Notes: a model not told the origin generated them from the letters alone. A stretch of DNA of 64,000 bases from a virus (IMGVR_UViG_3300042560_001323:1-64000); one strand, 5' to 3'. Positions 24,136 through 33,235 are shown, counted from the first letter of the stretch. Translations and numbers: made by a program.

Positions 24136-24542
24136 AAGTCGGCAAAAAGAGGAACGAACAATAAGTCCTTACCATCGTCCAAAAGCGTGTGCATACCCAT
24201 TAGTTCATAAGTGGCATACCAGGCGGCATTCCTGGCGGCATACCCGGCGGCATACCCGGCGGCATACCCGGCGGCATCCCAGGCGGCATACCCGGCGGCA
24301 TCCCGGGCGGCATTCCTGGCGGCATACCCGGCGGCATCCCTGGCGGCATACCCGGCGGCATAGTCTAGGGCACGGTAGCGGCGGGCAACTTCATTCCATT
24401 GGTTGGCAGTAAGACCATCCGTAAACCACCAGAAGTTAAGGACGGTTTCGTAGTTTGGTCCTAGAAAGTCTTGTGGACTTGTAAGAGCTTCAGGGTTTTG
24501 AAGTTCGTTGGAGAATTTTTGATGGGCTTTTGAGTGTTTCAT
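24132..24542 (-). CDS. LGPNY-family Ala-repeat protein, 136 aa
   Basis: [20 protein letters not shown], 12 AAxx units, cap [20 protein letters not shown]. From residue 10 on it is identical to 36265-36675 although the two are 12 kb apart, which means recent duplication or gene conversion. Confidence 0.8.
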   Translation of the reverse strand: MKHSKAHQKFSNELQNPEALTSPQDFLGPNYETVLNFWWFTDGLTANQWNEVARRYRALDYAAGYAARDAAGYAARNAARDAAGYAAWDAAGYAAGYAAGYAARNAAWYATYELMGMHTLLDDGKDLLFVPLFADL

Positions 24543-24561
24543 AATAAGAAAAATTCATTCA

Positions 24562-25257
24562 TCAAAACTGATGAAGGGCGCGAGAATTTACATCAAAGAT
24601 AGTAAGAATACCATCATTATCACCACAACAAGAATCTAGAACAATTGACTTATTGCCATATGAAATTGAGACGCGATGATAATGGCCGCCGCAACGAATC
24701 CAATCGTGTTTGGATTCTTGGTCCCACCATTGAATCCGATTGTTATCAGAATTTAAAACACCGTAAATGAGTTTATCCCGCATATGACGCGAAACTTCAT
24801 TAACAGTGTAGATGCCATCATATTGCTTCGGAACATATAGTTTGGAACTAAAATATGCGTGTGAGCAACGGTACTCCAAATCATCTGCACCTTTAAATGC
24901 AACTGCGAACGGAAGTGTCACAAGCCAATCCATTAATTCATTACTTGAAACATCAGAATATGCAAAATCATCTAGGGTTCTTTGTAAGGATTCATCAATC
25001 TTCACCGGATTTCCACGAAGATAACGTTGCAGTTTCCACTGATGATTAGAATGAATTAGTGTAACCTTTCCCTCATCTTGAAGTTGGCGAATAGCACGGT
25101 AAACTGCAACAGAATCAGATTCATCACAGCGAGAATCAAACACATCGCCGAGCATAACAAGATGGTAGTCTTGAATGTTATCGACAATAAAAGAGAGAGC
25201 ACGTTTAAACCGAGAGAAAATAGAATGAACGTCTCCCATCAGAACAAAGTTGGTCAT
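24562..25257 (-). CDS. calcineurin-like metallophosphoesterase, 231 aa
   Basis: Motifs in order: GDVHSIFSRF (D-x-H), MLGDVFDSRCDESD (GD...D/N), LIHSNHQWKLQRYL (N-H), and GGHYHRVSISYG (G-H-x-H). This is the two-metal phosphoesterase site. Start at 25257 (MTNFVLMGDVHS); an in-frame ATG at 25347 would overlap the upstream gene and the promoter. Next to a polynucleotide kinase, so 2',3'-cyclic or 3'-phosphate removal in RNA repair is plausible, but the substrate is unknown. Confidence 0.8.
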   Translation of the reverse strand: MTNFVLMGDVHSIFSRFKRALSFIVDNIQDYHLVMLGDVFDSRCDESDSVAVYRAIRQLQDEGKVTLIHSNHQWKLQRYLRGNPVKIDESLQRTLDDFAYSDVSSNELMDWLVTLPFAVAFKGADDLEYRCSHAYFSSKLYVPKQYDGIYTVNEVSRHMRDKLIYGVLNSDNNRIQWWDQESKHDWIRCGGHYHRVSISYGNKSIVLDSCCGDNDGILTIFDVNSRALHQF

Positions 25258-25279
25258 TGAAGTTTCCCGATTACACCAT

Positions 25280-25337
25280 ACTATATCATCAAGACCGACA
25301 GCGAGTTGATGGAATGTGACAGTTATTGAATTGTCAC
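25280..25337 (-). promoter_or_regulatory. promoter module for the phosphoesterase gene
   Basis: -10 TATAGT (25280-25285), 30-nt gap, palindrome 25316-25337. Confidence 0.6.
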
Positions 25338-25778
25338 AATGTTGCATTCTTCTCTGGTTGGGATTTGAAGAGATTTATACATTGATTCAATGACATAATC
25401 TGGAATATGTTTTCCTGGGCGACAATTGCGTTGTTTGATTAGTTTTAGTGGTGCATTAAAAAACACGATGGTTGGTTCGTGGTTTTGAAACAAATCAATC
25501 TTCAGTTTCCTTGTTTTAACATTAAGATTTGTTTGGTCAATCAGGACATTATTATTTGTTGTTGCGGCAATGCACATCAGACCATAGAAGACTTTGGCGG
25601 CATCTTTGATCGTATGCTCCCACACGTCGTTATATGTTTTATTTTGTAATTTTGCAACTTGTTCAATGTATGCATCTGTTGAAAGGTGATTGTAATTATC
25701 ATATTCAGGAGAAAGAGAAAACGTGCTCTTTCCTGAACAAGGGAGTCCACAAAGAATGATGAGTTGGGGTTTACTCAT
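25323..25778 (-). CDS. polynucleotide 5'-kinase-like protein, 151 aa
   Basis: P-loop LCGLPCSGKSTFSL (residues 9-22), acidic LSTDAYIEQ, DQTNLNVKTRK and a lid-like QRNCRPGKHIPD. This is the pattern of T4 Pnk-type and AAA_33 kinases. About the length of a kinase domain alone. The separate phosphoesterase gene downstream may supply the phosphatase activity that T4 Pnkp has fused. Confidence 0.75.
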   Translation of the reverse strand: MSKPQLIILCGLPCSGKSTFSLSPEYDNYNHLSTDAYIEQVAKLQNKTYNDVWEHTIKDAAKVFYGLMCIAATTNNNVLIDQTNLNVKTRKLKIDLFQNHEPTIVFFNAPLKLIKQRNCRPGKHIPDYVIESMYKSLQIPTREECNIVTIQ

Positions 25779-26131
25779 AGATTTTCTAGCAATTTAATGA
25801 AATATAGAGAATGGCCTTGATCTAATAAAACTTGCATCCCGATAATTTCGTAGCTAATCATTGCACAAGTCATATGAGAACCTAGATAAACTGATAAAAC
25901 AGCAGTTCTGCCAACAGTGCTACGGTAGGCAGCAAAAACTTTACTGCCATAAAATTCCGGGGAAAAATCTCCCTTCTTCGATAATTCTTCTTTTTGTTCT
26001 TGAGTAAGAGTGTCAAAAAATGACCAGCAATTAAAAACTGCTTCATAATTTGGGCCTAGCAATTTTTCCGGCCGCTCAAGAACATCTGGGAATACTGAGG
26101 CATACTTTGCTAGGGCTTTGGAGTGTGTCAT
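25775..26131 (-). CDS. diverged LGPNY-family protein, 118 aa
   Basis: RPEKLLGPNYEAVFNCWSFF core and ISYEIIGMQVLLDQGHSLYF cap, no AAxx array. ATGA overlaps on both sides. Confidence 0.75.
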   Translation of the reverse strand: MTHSKALAKYASVFPDVLERPEKLLGPNYEAVFNCWSFFDTLTQEQKEELSKKGDFSPEFYGSKVFAAYRSTVGRTAVLSVYLGSHMTCAMISYEIIGMQVLLDQGHSLYFIKLLENL

Positions 26132-26505
26132 AGATTTTCAAACAATGGAAGAGCTATGATTTTATAGCCGCGTTCAATAATTGAATGCATTGCGATAATT
26201 TCGTGAGAAGCATAGGCCATGATATGCGATTTTGGGCAATTGTCAAAAACAGTACAACCAAGGGTACCAACGCACCCATACCAATAATCTTTTGTGATAT
26301 TTCTTGATTCATCAAACACAGAATAGTTAGCAGAAACTACACTACTGGGGAGTTTTTCTACCTGCCATTTCGTTAAGTTTTCAAGAAAACTCCAAAAATT
26401 CAAGAGCGTTGCATAATTAGGCCCAAAATATTTTTCCGGGTTATCAAGAGCGTCTGAAAGTGCGTGGAATTTAAAAAAATTAAGATGATACTTGGAGGGT
26501 GTCAT
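26128..26505 (-). CDS. diverged LGPNY-family protein, 125 aa
   Basis: NPEKYFGPNYATLLNFWSFL core and SHEIIAMHSIIERGYKIIAL cap, no AAxx array. ATGA-coupled to the frameshifted paralogue upstream. Confidence 0.75.
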   Translation of the reverse strand: MTPSKYHLNFFKFHALSDALDNPEKYFGPNYATLLNFWSFLENLTKWQVEKLPSSVVSANYSVFDESRNITKDYWYGCVGTLGCTVFDNCPKSHIMAYASHEIIAMHSIIERGYKIIALPLFENL

Positions 26506-26854
26506 AGATTTTCGTAGAGTTTGGTGTAAAGGGGTTCTATACCCTTGAGAAGAATTTTATCAATCAGATAGATTTCAAAGGATGTAGTCTGTAAGGTTAC
26601 ATCCTCGTTTTTATAATCCGAGCTATAGTTCCTCCGTGATATACACAAATCCCTTCCAATAAAATCCAATAATCAAACCTGCGGATATTGTGCCTCCGTC
26701 GTCTATTTGCTTCATCTTTTTGAATATCCGAAAGACTACCATAATAACCCCAAAAGTTTAGGAGCAACTTATAATTTGGTCCAAGGGATTCTTCTAGTGG
26801 TTTTCCACCATCAACGGAGTGAAGCTCGTTAAGAATCCGGTCGCGCAAGTTCAT
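26502..26854 (-). pseudogene. frameshifted LGPNY-family gene
   Basis: MNLRDRILNELHSVDGGKPL and core SLGPNYKLLLNFWGYYGSL read in one frame to a stop at 26597. The family C-terminus (TTSFEIYLIDKILLKGIEPL) is in another frame and ends exactly at the ATGA overlap with the next gene (26502-26505). One base is lost between about 26620 and 26690. Confidence 0.65.
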
Positions 26855-26875
26855 GTGAATTTTACCAACAAAGGA

Positions 26876-26932
26876 AGAATAGCACCAAGACCTTCCGGGT
26901 TTTGGTGCCGGTGGACAGTTCAAACATCGTCC
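26876..26932 (-). promoter_or_regulatory. promoter module for the 26854-to-25323 operon
   Basis: -10 TATTCT (26876-26881), 29-nt gap, palindrome 26911-26932. A hairpin (GGCACCAAAA...TTGGTGC) fills the gap. Confidence 0.65.
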
Positions 26933-28407
26933 ACTTGTTCAGACTCAATTGTTTCGATATCAATTTCACCTCTATCTGCCTCGGCAGTTTCGCGCATTTT
27001 AAAGGCGAAACTCTTGAACTTATAAGGTTGAATATCAATGACTTCTTTACGAAGAACAATGCCTTCATCTGGAACCTTATTGACACACATATCACAATCT
27101 TTTTCAAGATAAGTATCACTCATCTTTTGAACAAAGTTTTCGTGCCAATGTTGGTCGGTAGGAATATCAAACAAGTTTTTTGCCTTGCCCCAATAAAGTT
27201 CGGGAACAACATTAAGACCATACTTTCGGCAAAAATCCTTCACTTGTTGTGTTGAAAACTCAAACACTCTACCAGACGGGCTAGTGAATGTGATGCGGTA
27301 GATATAAGTAGCAAACTCTCCAAGTTTACAACCATAGTCATATTCTTTTTGAATCCAGCCACCATCTTTAGTGTATCCTACTGCCTCACAATAGAAAGTA
27401 AGACCATCGCTCAGATAATCTTCAAGAGAAAGGGCAATATCCCGCCAAAGGTCATATGCATAGAAATGATTGGGCGATGGAGCAGCCTGAATAAACTTAA
27501 TCCAATCTTGAATATTTCTATATGCAGCTTTTGGATTTTTGATTGCCTGGATAATATCGCTTGCAAAATGGCCAGGATTCTTTACCCAATGAACAGCATT
27601 ACGTCCAAGGGTTTCATACCAAGTAAAATAATAGTTGCCGTTTTTAACAACCTTACGAGAACTCCAGATAAGTTGATACTCAGTTTCTTTAACTTTTGCA
27701 CCAAGAAGTTTAGCCAGTTTGTCTTTGGTTGTGAGCCTACGGTTACACAAAACTTTACCTGCAATTGCAGAGGTTCCGTGTAGTTTTTTAGAAATATGAA
27801 TTACATCATCAGGATTAATATTGTATGCATACTTTGCAAGATGCATCGTATCAACGTGAAATGCAAACTGACCTTCAATTAGTTTAGACTCACGGGCGAG
27901 TTTCTTTTGGCCTTTTGGAGCCTTTGCCCGTGCTAGTTTTTGAAGTGCTTCCAGATTGATATACTTCTCGCACAGAAGAACACCAGCAACCATATCAAAA
28001 TCTGCGTCGGCGTGTTCTCCAGTGATTACAAAGTTGTGCCGGCGTTCCGACAGCCATTTATTGATTGAATGTGCCGGAACAATATAACCACTTGATTTCT
28101 CCGAACGAAGATTAATTGCCCTTACCCGACCTTTAGACGTAAAGAATCCTTTGGCTTCTTTATTCTCATTTAGGGAACTTTCTTGAAAACTATTAGTGTG
28201 GGCAAGAAAATCCTTATTGATTGAGCATTCCAGCGGAAAGTACACATAAAGGTCATCTTCTTTTGCTTCTAGGCCAGTAATTACATTGTTACCATCAATC
28301 GTGGTAACCTGCAAACGGTCGGCATTAGAATGTTTACGAAGATTCTTTAGTTTTACAACTTTGGCAAGATAATTGGGATTTGCCTTTTCAGAGATTTTAA
28401 GTGTCAT
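26920..28407 (-). CDS. RNA ligase, 495 aa
   Basis: Residues 1-180 form an N-terminal module (LAKVVKLKNLRKHSNADRLQ, an OB/tRNA-binding-like start). The nucleotidyltransferase domain has motif I SKKLHGTSA (lysine 208), motif IV DEGIVLRKE and motif V KFKSFAFKMRE. Seals RNA through enzyme-AMP. Placed with the kinase, phosphoesterase and RlaP-like genes, it suggests repair of tRNA cut by host anticodon nucleases. The architecture resembles the Rnl/Deinococcus-type ligases rather than T4 Rnl1. Confidence 0.8.
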   Translation of the reverse strand: MTLKISEKANPNYLAKVVKLKNLRKHSNADRLQVTTIDGNNVITGLEAKEDDLYVYFPLECSINKDFLAHTNSFQESSLNENKEAKGFFTSKGRVRAINLRSEKSSGYIVPAHSINKWLSERRHNFVITGEHADADFDMVAGVLLCEKYINLEALQKLARAKAPKGQKKLARESKLIEGQFAFHVDTMHLAKYAYNINPDDVIHISKKLHGTSAIAGKVLCNRRLTTKDKLAKLLGAKVKETEYQLIWSSRKVVKNGNYYFTWYETLGRNAVHWVKNPGHFASDIIQAIKNPKAAYRNIQDWIKFIQAAPSPNHFYAYDLWRDIALSLEDYLSDGLTFYCEAVGYTKDGGWIQKEYDYGCKLGEFATYIYRITFTSPSGRVFEFSTQQVKDFCRKYGLNVVPELYWGKAKNLFDIPTDQHWHENFVQKMSDTYLEKDCDMCVNKVPDEGIVLRKEVIDIQPYKFKSFAFKMRETAEADRGEIDIETIESEQVDDV

Positions 28408-28815
28408 TGTTTTGCTCCGTAGGTTTTTTGAAGATACTCAGAAAGATCTTTTAGTGCATCCAACTGAGATGCGAAATTATTAGATGAAGTTTTAAAATAT
28501 TTTACATATCCAAAATGATCTTTTAACCACCATTCCCAATTGCGAGTGGTGCTCTTATGATCGGTAATCTCGTGACCATATGGAATTGAAAATGAATCTC
28601 TAATAGTATATGAATATCCTATTGGCCATTGCCTCGGCCATTGAGACAAAAGTTTCCTCAGACAAATAAGTAGCAGGACCACAAAAAGAATCTGTATGGT
28701 CATTAAATGCCCAGAACCAGGGTTTTTCTGGATCTAGACTTCTATTCAATTCAAATGAACATTCAAACGGAATAAGAATGTCGGGGAATCCACTGAAGGT
28801 TTCAGTTTTGGGCAA
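28404..28815 (-). pseudogene. hypothetical gene with a +1 frameshift
   Basis: TTG start at 28815: MPKTETFSGFPDILIPFECS to VSMAEAMANRI, then stop at 28600. The protein continues one base over from about YSYTIRDSFSIPYGHEIT to the C-terminus (LSEYLQKTYGAKQ) at 28404, which is ATGA-coupled to the RNA ligase gene. The in-frame ATG of the second half (28703) gives an implausible hydrophobic N-terminus, so one gene with a shift near 28640 fits better. Confidence 0.5.
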
Positions 28816-29001
28816 TCACAGGATATCAAGTTTACCCGCAAGTTGCCTTACAAGATTTACCAAATCATAGATATTTCGATGTGGTTTGTTTACCCATTCT
28901 CTGCCTAAATCAGTATCATCCCAAATCGCATTTTTATATTGCTGGGCAATATTTAGGAGGTCGTCTGTTGTCTGCCAATTGTGAATGTTTAGCTCAGTCA
29001 T
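28816..29001 (-). CDS. hypothetical protein, 61 aa
   Basis: MTELNIHNWQTTDDLLNIAQ to LVRQLAGKLDIL. Soluble and acidic. Start just after the upstream stop. Not recognised. Confidence 0.55.
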   Translation of the reverse strand: MTELNIHNWQTTDDLLNIAQQYKNAIWDDTDLGREWVNKPHRNIYDLVNLVRQLAGKLDIL

Positions 29002-29003
29002 AA

Positions 29004-29393
29004 TCAAGAAAGAAGATTTTTGATCTCAAGAATCAACCAGACCTTAGGTGCAGTGATGTTAAGAATAAGACTTTCAACTGATGGGTAAAATTCACCACAG
29101 AAGGTGAAAATGATACCCATAGCCATAAACACTAGGCCAGGGATTTCTGCACCAGACAAATCGTGATTTGGATTATTTACTGCCCATCTCAAAAGTCGTT
29201 TAAAACAAAAAATCAAGGCGATTATAAATGCGCCAGAGATAACCATACCAAGAAGATTACTCCAGAAACCATACCGAACATATTGCAATGCAATGTCTGG
29301 AAGTTCTTTCATAGAGAAATCTTTCGTTGCATTAACAGCAACTAGCATTTGCTTAAGAATCTCGGCAAGTTGAGCCTGAAGTTGTTGGTTCAT
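29004..29393 (-). CDS. membrane protein, 129 aa
   Basis: Amphipathic N-terminus (MNQQLQAQLAEILKQML) and two membrane spans around residues 46-66 and 84-104, with a short C-terminal tail. Size and layout are compatible with a holin-like protein, but nothing proves it. Confidence 0.55.
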   Translation of the reverse strand: MNQQLQAQLAEILKQMLVAVNATKDFSMKELPDIALQYVRYGFWSNLLGMVISGAFIIALIFCFKRLLRWAVNNPNHDLSGAEIPGLVFMAMGIIFTFCGEFYPSVESLILNITAPKVWLILEIKNLLS

Positions 29394-29413
29394 TGTTTGT
29401 TATGTTGTTGACT

Positions 29414-29477
29414 ATAGTAGACTAGGGCATCTAGAGGAAACTGGATGCCCTAGGTGTGCCAGTTTGTCAGGTGTCAC
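29414..29477 (-). promoter_or_regulatory. promoter module with inserted hairpin
   Basis: -10 TACTAT (29414-29419), 36-nt gap, palindrome 29456-29477. The gap holds a perfect 10-bp hairpin (CTAGGGCATC / GATGCCCTAG), which accounts for the longer spacing. Confidence 0.5.
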
Positions 29478-30186
29478 TCGGGAGATTAAAAATTAATGGA
29501 GTTGTGGTAGTAATTACCTCTCCGCGTTTGGGGAAATATGCATCTTTTTCAGCAACATATGCGAATTCTTCTTTATAAATGGTGAACAATAGTAGTTCAC
29601 CATTAAACTTTTCAGTATAAATATATTCGGGAACGTTAAAATGTTCCGAAATCATTTTCAACATCGTTCTGATGAGTTTTGGACGGCCTTTAGTTCTAGG
29701 GAGCATATCTAAAGAAGGAATGTGCAATTCAATCTTGTCTTCCTTGAACACCGCCAAGCTATAAGGAGTTTTATAATGTTTCCCTCCGCTTGGAAAAGTA
29801 TAAATTTTTACATTAGGGTGAATGATCAAAATGGCATCATTATTTTCAGTGATTTTAACAATGAATTTACGATCTTTGCTGCTATTTGGTTGATGGTCGT
29901 TTGAATCAAATGGTTCTCGGTTTTTAATCGCTTCCATCATCAGAGGAAACATCTCCTCATTGCTAAGGTCAAACTTTAAACTTTTTGGTTTAATGTAATC
30001 TTGATAAGCATCTTCGAGTTCCTTTACCAACTCAAACTTCATTACACCTTCATTTGTGAGAAGTTGCATAGTATCCGTAAAAAACTCATATTCATACCAG
30101 TTGTAGCCAGGAAATTCACAAAGCCTGAAATATCGCTTACCTTCGTAATCAATACGAATAAAAGAGCCGTGACCTTTAATGTCCAT
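29467..30186 (-). CDS. hypothetical protein, 239 aa
   Basis: MDIKGHGSFIRIDYEGKRYF to TTTTPLIFNLPSDT. Start at 30186, because the -10 (30211-30216) lies inside the longer frame. Basic, beta-rich C-terminal half. Not recognised. Confidence 0.6.
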   Translation of the reverse strand: MDIKGHGSFIRIDYEGKRYFRLCEFPGYNWYEYEFFTDTMQLLTNEGVMKFELVKELEDAYQDYIKPKSLKFDLSNEEMFPLMMEAIKNREPFDSNDHQPNSSKDRKFIVKITENNDAILIIHPNVKIYTFPSGGKHYKTPYSLAVFKEDKIELHIPSLDMLPRTKGRPKLIRTMLKMISEHFNVPEYIYTEKFNGELLLFTIYKEEFAYVAEKDAYFPKRGEVITTTTPLIFNLPSDT

Positions 30187-30210
30187 TGAAAATTGGTGGT
30201 GAACTTCAGT

Positions 30211-30265
30211 AGAATACGGGACTAATTCAAAAAAGCATCCATAGGTGTGCCAGTTTTCAGAGTGG
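30211..30265 (-). promoter_or_regulatory. promoter module for 29467-30186
   Basis: -10 TATTCT (30211-30216), 29-nt gap, palindrome 30246-30265. Confidence 0.6.
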
Positions 30266-30802
30266 CGTGGTTGAGATTCGGGCACCCTTAAACTTTGCCT
30301 TGGCTGTCTTAAACTTTGTATTCACACCAGTCACGACAACCATAACAGGAGGATTTTGTCCAGTATAAAGAAGAACTTCACCAGTTGTCACTTTGCCTTC
30401 TTCACTGGCGAAGTGTTCGGTGCGACCGTTAATGTTAACCGAGAAAGTGTAAGGAACAACTTCCGTAAAATTGTCTTTGGGGAGAGTATGGAGCGTTCCG
30501 GCAGAATCACCAGAACCTTTTTCTTCTACCACCCAATCTCCCGTACTATTTGTGGCAAGATAGGTCACATAACCAGTGGTGCCATCTTCCTTGACGAAGG
30601 AATAGAGTTGAGTCGGATTGGTCATAGTTTCGGGGTCTCCTGTGTAGTGAATGATGTTGCTTTTTGTGAATTTAACTGTCTTATTATTATGCAGATATGC
30701 TGCATTAACATAATAATCGCCATTGTAAGTAGTATAAGTTACTCGCGCCGGCCTTGTGCCAGTTTTGGAGATAATAATATCCCCTACTTTAAATTCAGCC
30801 AT
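30257..30802 (-). CDS. beta-rich protein, possibly SH3/KOW-like, 181 aa
   Basis: MAEFKVGDIIISKTGTRPAR is typical of small SH3-like barrels (KVGD-x-I). A second barrel-like segment starts near GEVLLYTGQNPPVMVVVTGV. Role unknown. Confidence 0.55.
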   Translation of the reverse strand: MAEFKVGDIIISKTGTRPARVTYTTYNGDYYVNAAYLHNNKTVKFTKSNIIHYTGDPETMTNPTQLYSFVKEDGTTGYVTYLATNSTGDWVVEEKGSGDSAGTLHTLPKDNFTEVVPYTFSVNINGRTEHFASEEGKVTTGEVLLYTGQNPPVMVVVTGVNTKFKTAKAKFKGARISTTPL

Positions 30803-30828
30803 TCATAGTCTGTTGGTGTGGGACTCTG

Positions 30829-30887
30829 TTAGTATGGCACGTTTTCAGATGCTTAGATCGTCTAGTGTGCCAATTGTTCAACTGTCC
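30829..30887 (-). promoter_or_regulatory. promoter module for 30257-30802
   Basis: -10 TACTAA (30829-30834), 32-nt gap, palindrome 30867-30887. Confidence 0.5.
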
Positions 30888-30935
30888 TGGTGTTAAATTG
30901 GTTAAATAAAAACTTGAATAAATAAAGATGCCTGG

Positions 30936-31015
30936 TTGGTTCGCACTTTTCAGGTTGAGGAGGATTTATTCCTCCTCTTAAACTATTAAGTTTTATAAAT
31001 AGTATTGCGAACCAA
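30936..31015 (+). ncRNA. structured leader in front of tnpB, copy C
   Basis: Closing stem TTGGTTCGCA (30936-30945) with TGCGAACCAA (31006-31015). Inner hairpin GAGGAGGA (30957-30964) with TCCTCCTC (30970-30977). Relative to copy B both stems differ in sequence but keep pairing. Confidence 0.6.
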
Positions 31016-31027
31016 TAATCAGAGCAG

Positions 31028-32224
31028 ATGCACTTAAAAGCATACAAGTTCAGGATTTATCCAAATAAAGAGCAGGAATTTATACTGGCAAAGACCTTCG
31101 GTTGTTGCAGGTTTGTTTGGAACAAACTCGTTGAAAACTTCAACAGTAACTCTAAGGAATTTATTAACGAAAAGACATTAAAAGACACTCCCGAATTTGA
31201 GTTTCTTAAAGAAGTTTCTGCTGCCGCCATTCAAGGAAAAAGAAGAGATTTTGACGAGTTCAAAAAACAGTTCTTTAACAAGAAAAGAAAGAAAAAACTA
31301 GGGAGACCCAAATACAAGAAAAAATCAAATCGGCAGTCTTTTGGATTACCCAATCAGAAGTTCAAGTTAGACCAAGAAAAGTCTTTACTAAGATTGGAGA
31401 AAATTGGTTGGGTTAAAGTTGTTATTGACCGTGAAATCCCGGAGGATGCAGATTTCAGGATCATCACGGTTTCTAAAACTCCAACAGGAAAGTATTTTGT
31501 TTCTATTCTGGTTAAGCAAGAACTCAATCCAATACCCTCTACTGGTAAGGTAGTAGGTATTGATTTGGGTATTAAAGACTTGTTCATTTTAAGTAATGGT
31601 CAAGCAATTAACAACCCCAAGTGGTTTCGCAAGAACCAAGCGAAACTCAAAAAAGCCCAGAAACATTTAAGCCGCAAGAAAAAAGGTAGTAATGGGTATA
31701 ACCGTCAACGAATTAAAGTTGCTGAAATACACGAATTCATTACTAATTCCCGAAATTACTTCCTTCATAGCGTGTCTACTGCTTTAGTGAACACTTTTGA
31801 TGTAATTTCGGTTGAAGACCTTAATGTTTCTGGAATGTTGAAGAACCGCAAGTTATCTAAATCAATCTCGGATGCTTCTTGGTCTACTTTTGTTACTATG
31901 TTGGAATACAAGTGCAATTGGTATGGTAAAGTCTTAGTTAAGATTAACCGATTCTTTCCTTCTAGTAAGACTTGTAGTTCTTGTGGTCATAAAGAAGACA
32001 AGATGCAGCTTTCGGTTAGGGAATGGACTTGTCCTTCTTGTGGTTCTCAACACGATAGAGACTTAAATGCCTCTATCAACATCTTAAAGGAAGGTTGGCG
32101 CGGTCTAACCGACCAAGAACTTTCATCGGCGGAGTACGTCGATTACGGACGTGGAGCGGAATTAAGACTAAATGGTGAAAATCATCATTTAGCATCTGCT
32201 ATGAAACTTCTAGAGAATCAATAG
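31028..32224 (+). CDS. tnpB: TnpB RNA-guided nuclease, 398 aa
   Basis: Intact, about as long as and closely similar to the copy at 22779, with GIDLGIKDLFILSNG, VEDLNVSGM (Val for Leu beside the glutamate), CSSCGHK, CPSCGSQHDRDLNAS. Most differences from copy B are scattered, so both copies may be active. Confidence 0.9.
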   Translation: MHLKAYKFRIYPNKEQEFILAKTFGCCRFVWNKLVENFNSNSKEFINEKTLKDTPEFEFLKEVSAAAIQGKRRDFDEFKKQFFNKKRKKKLGRPKYKKKSNRQSFGLPNQKFKLDQEKSLLRLEKIGWVKVVIDREIPEDADFRIITVSKTPTGKYFVSILVKQELNPIPSTGKVVGIDLGIKDLFILSNGQAINNPKWFRKNQAKLKKAQKHLSRKKKGSNGYNRQRIKVAEIHEFITNSRNYFLHSVSTALVNTFDVISVEDLNVSGMLKNRKLSKSISDASWSTFVTMLEYKCNWYGKVLVKINRFFPSSKTCSSCGHKEDKMQLSVREWTCPSCGSQHDRDLNASINILKEGWRGLTDQELSSAEYVDYGRGAELRLNGENHHLASAMKLLENQ

Positions 32225-32250
32225 AGTTTTACTTTTATTGGTTTTTGTTA

Positions 32251-32838
32251 CTATGATAGCAATTTTGCAGTTTGGTACATTTCATCCAGTTTACGTTGCC
32301 GCTGTATAAGATGAAAGAAGAACCTCAAAGTGTTAAATGCATCATCTGCGGCTCGGTGTGGATTGCCAATAAAAGACAATTTATGTTTACCCATTGAAGC
32401 CCGCAATCCACCGGAAAGTGCCCGACCATTTGCCGCCTCAATAAAGAGAAAAAAGTGTTTTACATCTATAAATCGTCTACCAAAATATGGAAAGTGGATG
32501 CCATTATTTTTAAACTCATCAAGAAGTTCATTAGAATCACCTACTCCCCATTGGACCGCATTGACAAATGGCTTATGGGTGTCAATAAGATTTGATAGCC
32601 ATTCAGCGGCTTCTTGAAGTTCTACTCCACCGTCAACATCTTCTTGTGTAATTCCTGTAATTTCGGTTGTTCTGGGGTGAAGCGGCTTTTTGATTTTAAT
32701 AAGTTTGGAGTCTTTCAGAAAAATATTACCAGGAGAACCAATAGCAATACCCACTTCACATATTTCATCAGTTTGTTGACCATTTGTATTAAGTTCCAAA
32801 TCCAAGGATAAATAATTAATATCGCGCAAATTGTTCAT
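32251..32838 (-). CDS. DEDDh 3'-5' exonuclease, 195 aa
   Basis: YLSLDLELNTNGQQTDEICE holds the D-x-E site. GVGDSNELLDEF and HRAADDAFNTLRFF supply the later aspartates and the H-x4-D histidine. DnaQ/RNase T superfamily. The stop codon (TAG, 32251-32253) and one base of the last codon are part of the TnpB right end, so the natural C-terminus has been replaced by the insertion. Confidence 0.75.
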   Translation of the reverse strand: MNNLRDINYLSLDLELNTNGQQTDEICEVGIAIGSPGNIFLKDSKLIKIKKPLHPRTTEITGITQEDVDGGVELQEAAEWLSNLIDTHKPFVNAVQWGVGDSNELLDEFKNNGIHFPYFGRRFIDVKHFFLFIEAANGRALSGGLRASMGKHKLSFIGNPHRAADDAFNTLRFFFHLIQRQRKLDEMYQTAKLLS

Positions 32839-33233
32839 AAGTCGTTAAAAAGAGGAACAAACAATAAGTCCTTACCATCGTCCAAAAGCGTGTGCATACC
32901 AATTAGTTCATAAGTGGCATTCCTGGCGGCATACCCGGCGGCAGACCAGGCGGCATCCCAGGCGGCAGACCCGGCGGCATCCCAGGCGGCATCCCTGGCG
33001 GCATCCCTGGCGGCATTCCTGGCGGCAGACCCGGCGGCATACCAGGCGGCATAGTCTAGGGCACGGTAGCGGCGGGCAACTTCATTCCATTGGTTGGCAG
33101 TAAGACTATCCATGAACCACCAGAAGTTAAGGACGGTTTCGTAGTTTGGTCCTAGAAAGTCTTGTGGACTTGTAAGAGCTTCAGGGTTTTGAAGTTCGTT
33201 GGAGAATTTTTGATGGGCTTTTGAGTAGTTCAT
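32835..33233 (-). CDS. LGPNY-family Ala-repeat protein, 132 aa
   Basis: [20 protein letters not shown], standard core, 11 AAxx units, cap [24 protein letters not shown] overlap with the exonuclease gene. Start at the family ATG at 33233. Confidence 0.8.
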   Translation of the reverse strand: MNYSKAHQKFSNELQNPEALTSPQDFLGPNYETVLNFWWFMDSLTANQWNEVARRYRALDYAAWYAAGSAARNAARDAARDAAWDAAGSAAWDAAWSAAGYAARNATYELIGMHTLLDDGKDLLFVPLFNDL

Positions 33234-33235
33234 AT

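Larger units (their letters stand above)
30900..32254 (+). mobile_element. IS200/IS605-type TnpB element (copy C)
   Basis: Same organisation as copy B, right end TTGGTTTTTGTTACTAT at 32254. It begins just beyond a palindrome, like copy B. The right end overlaps the 3' end of the exonuclease gene. Confidence 0.8.
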
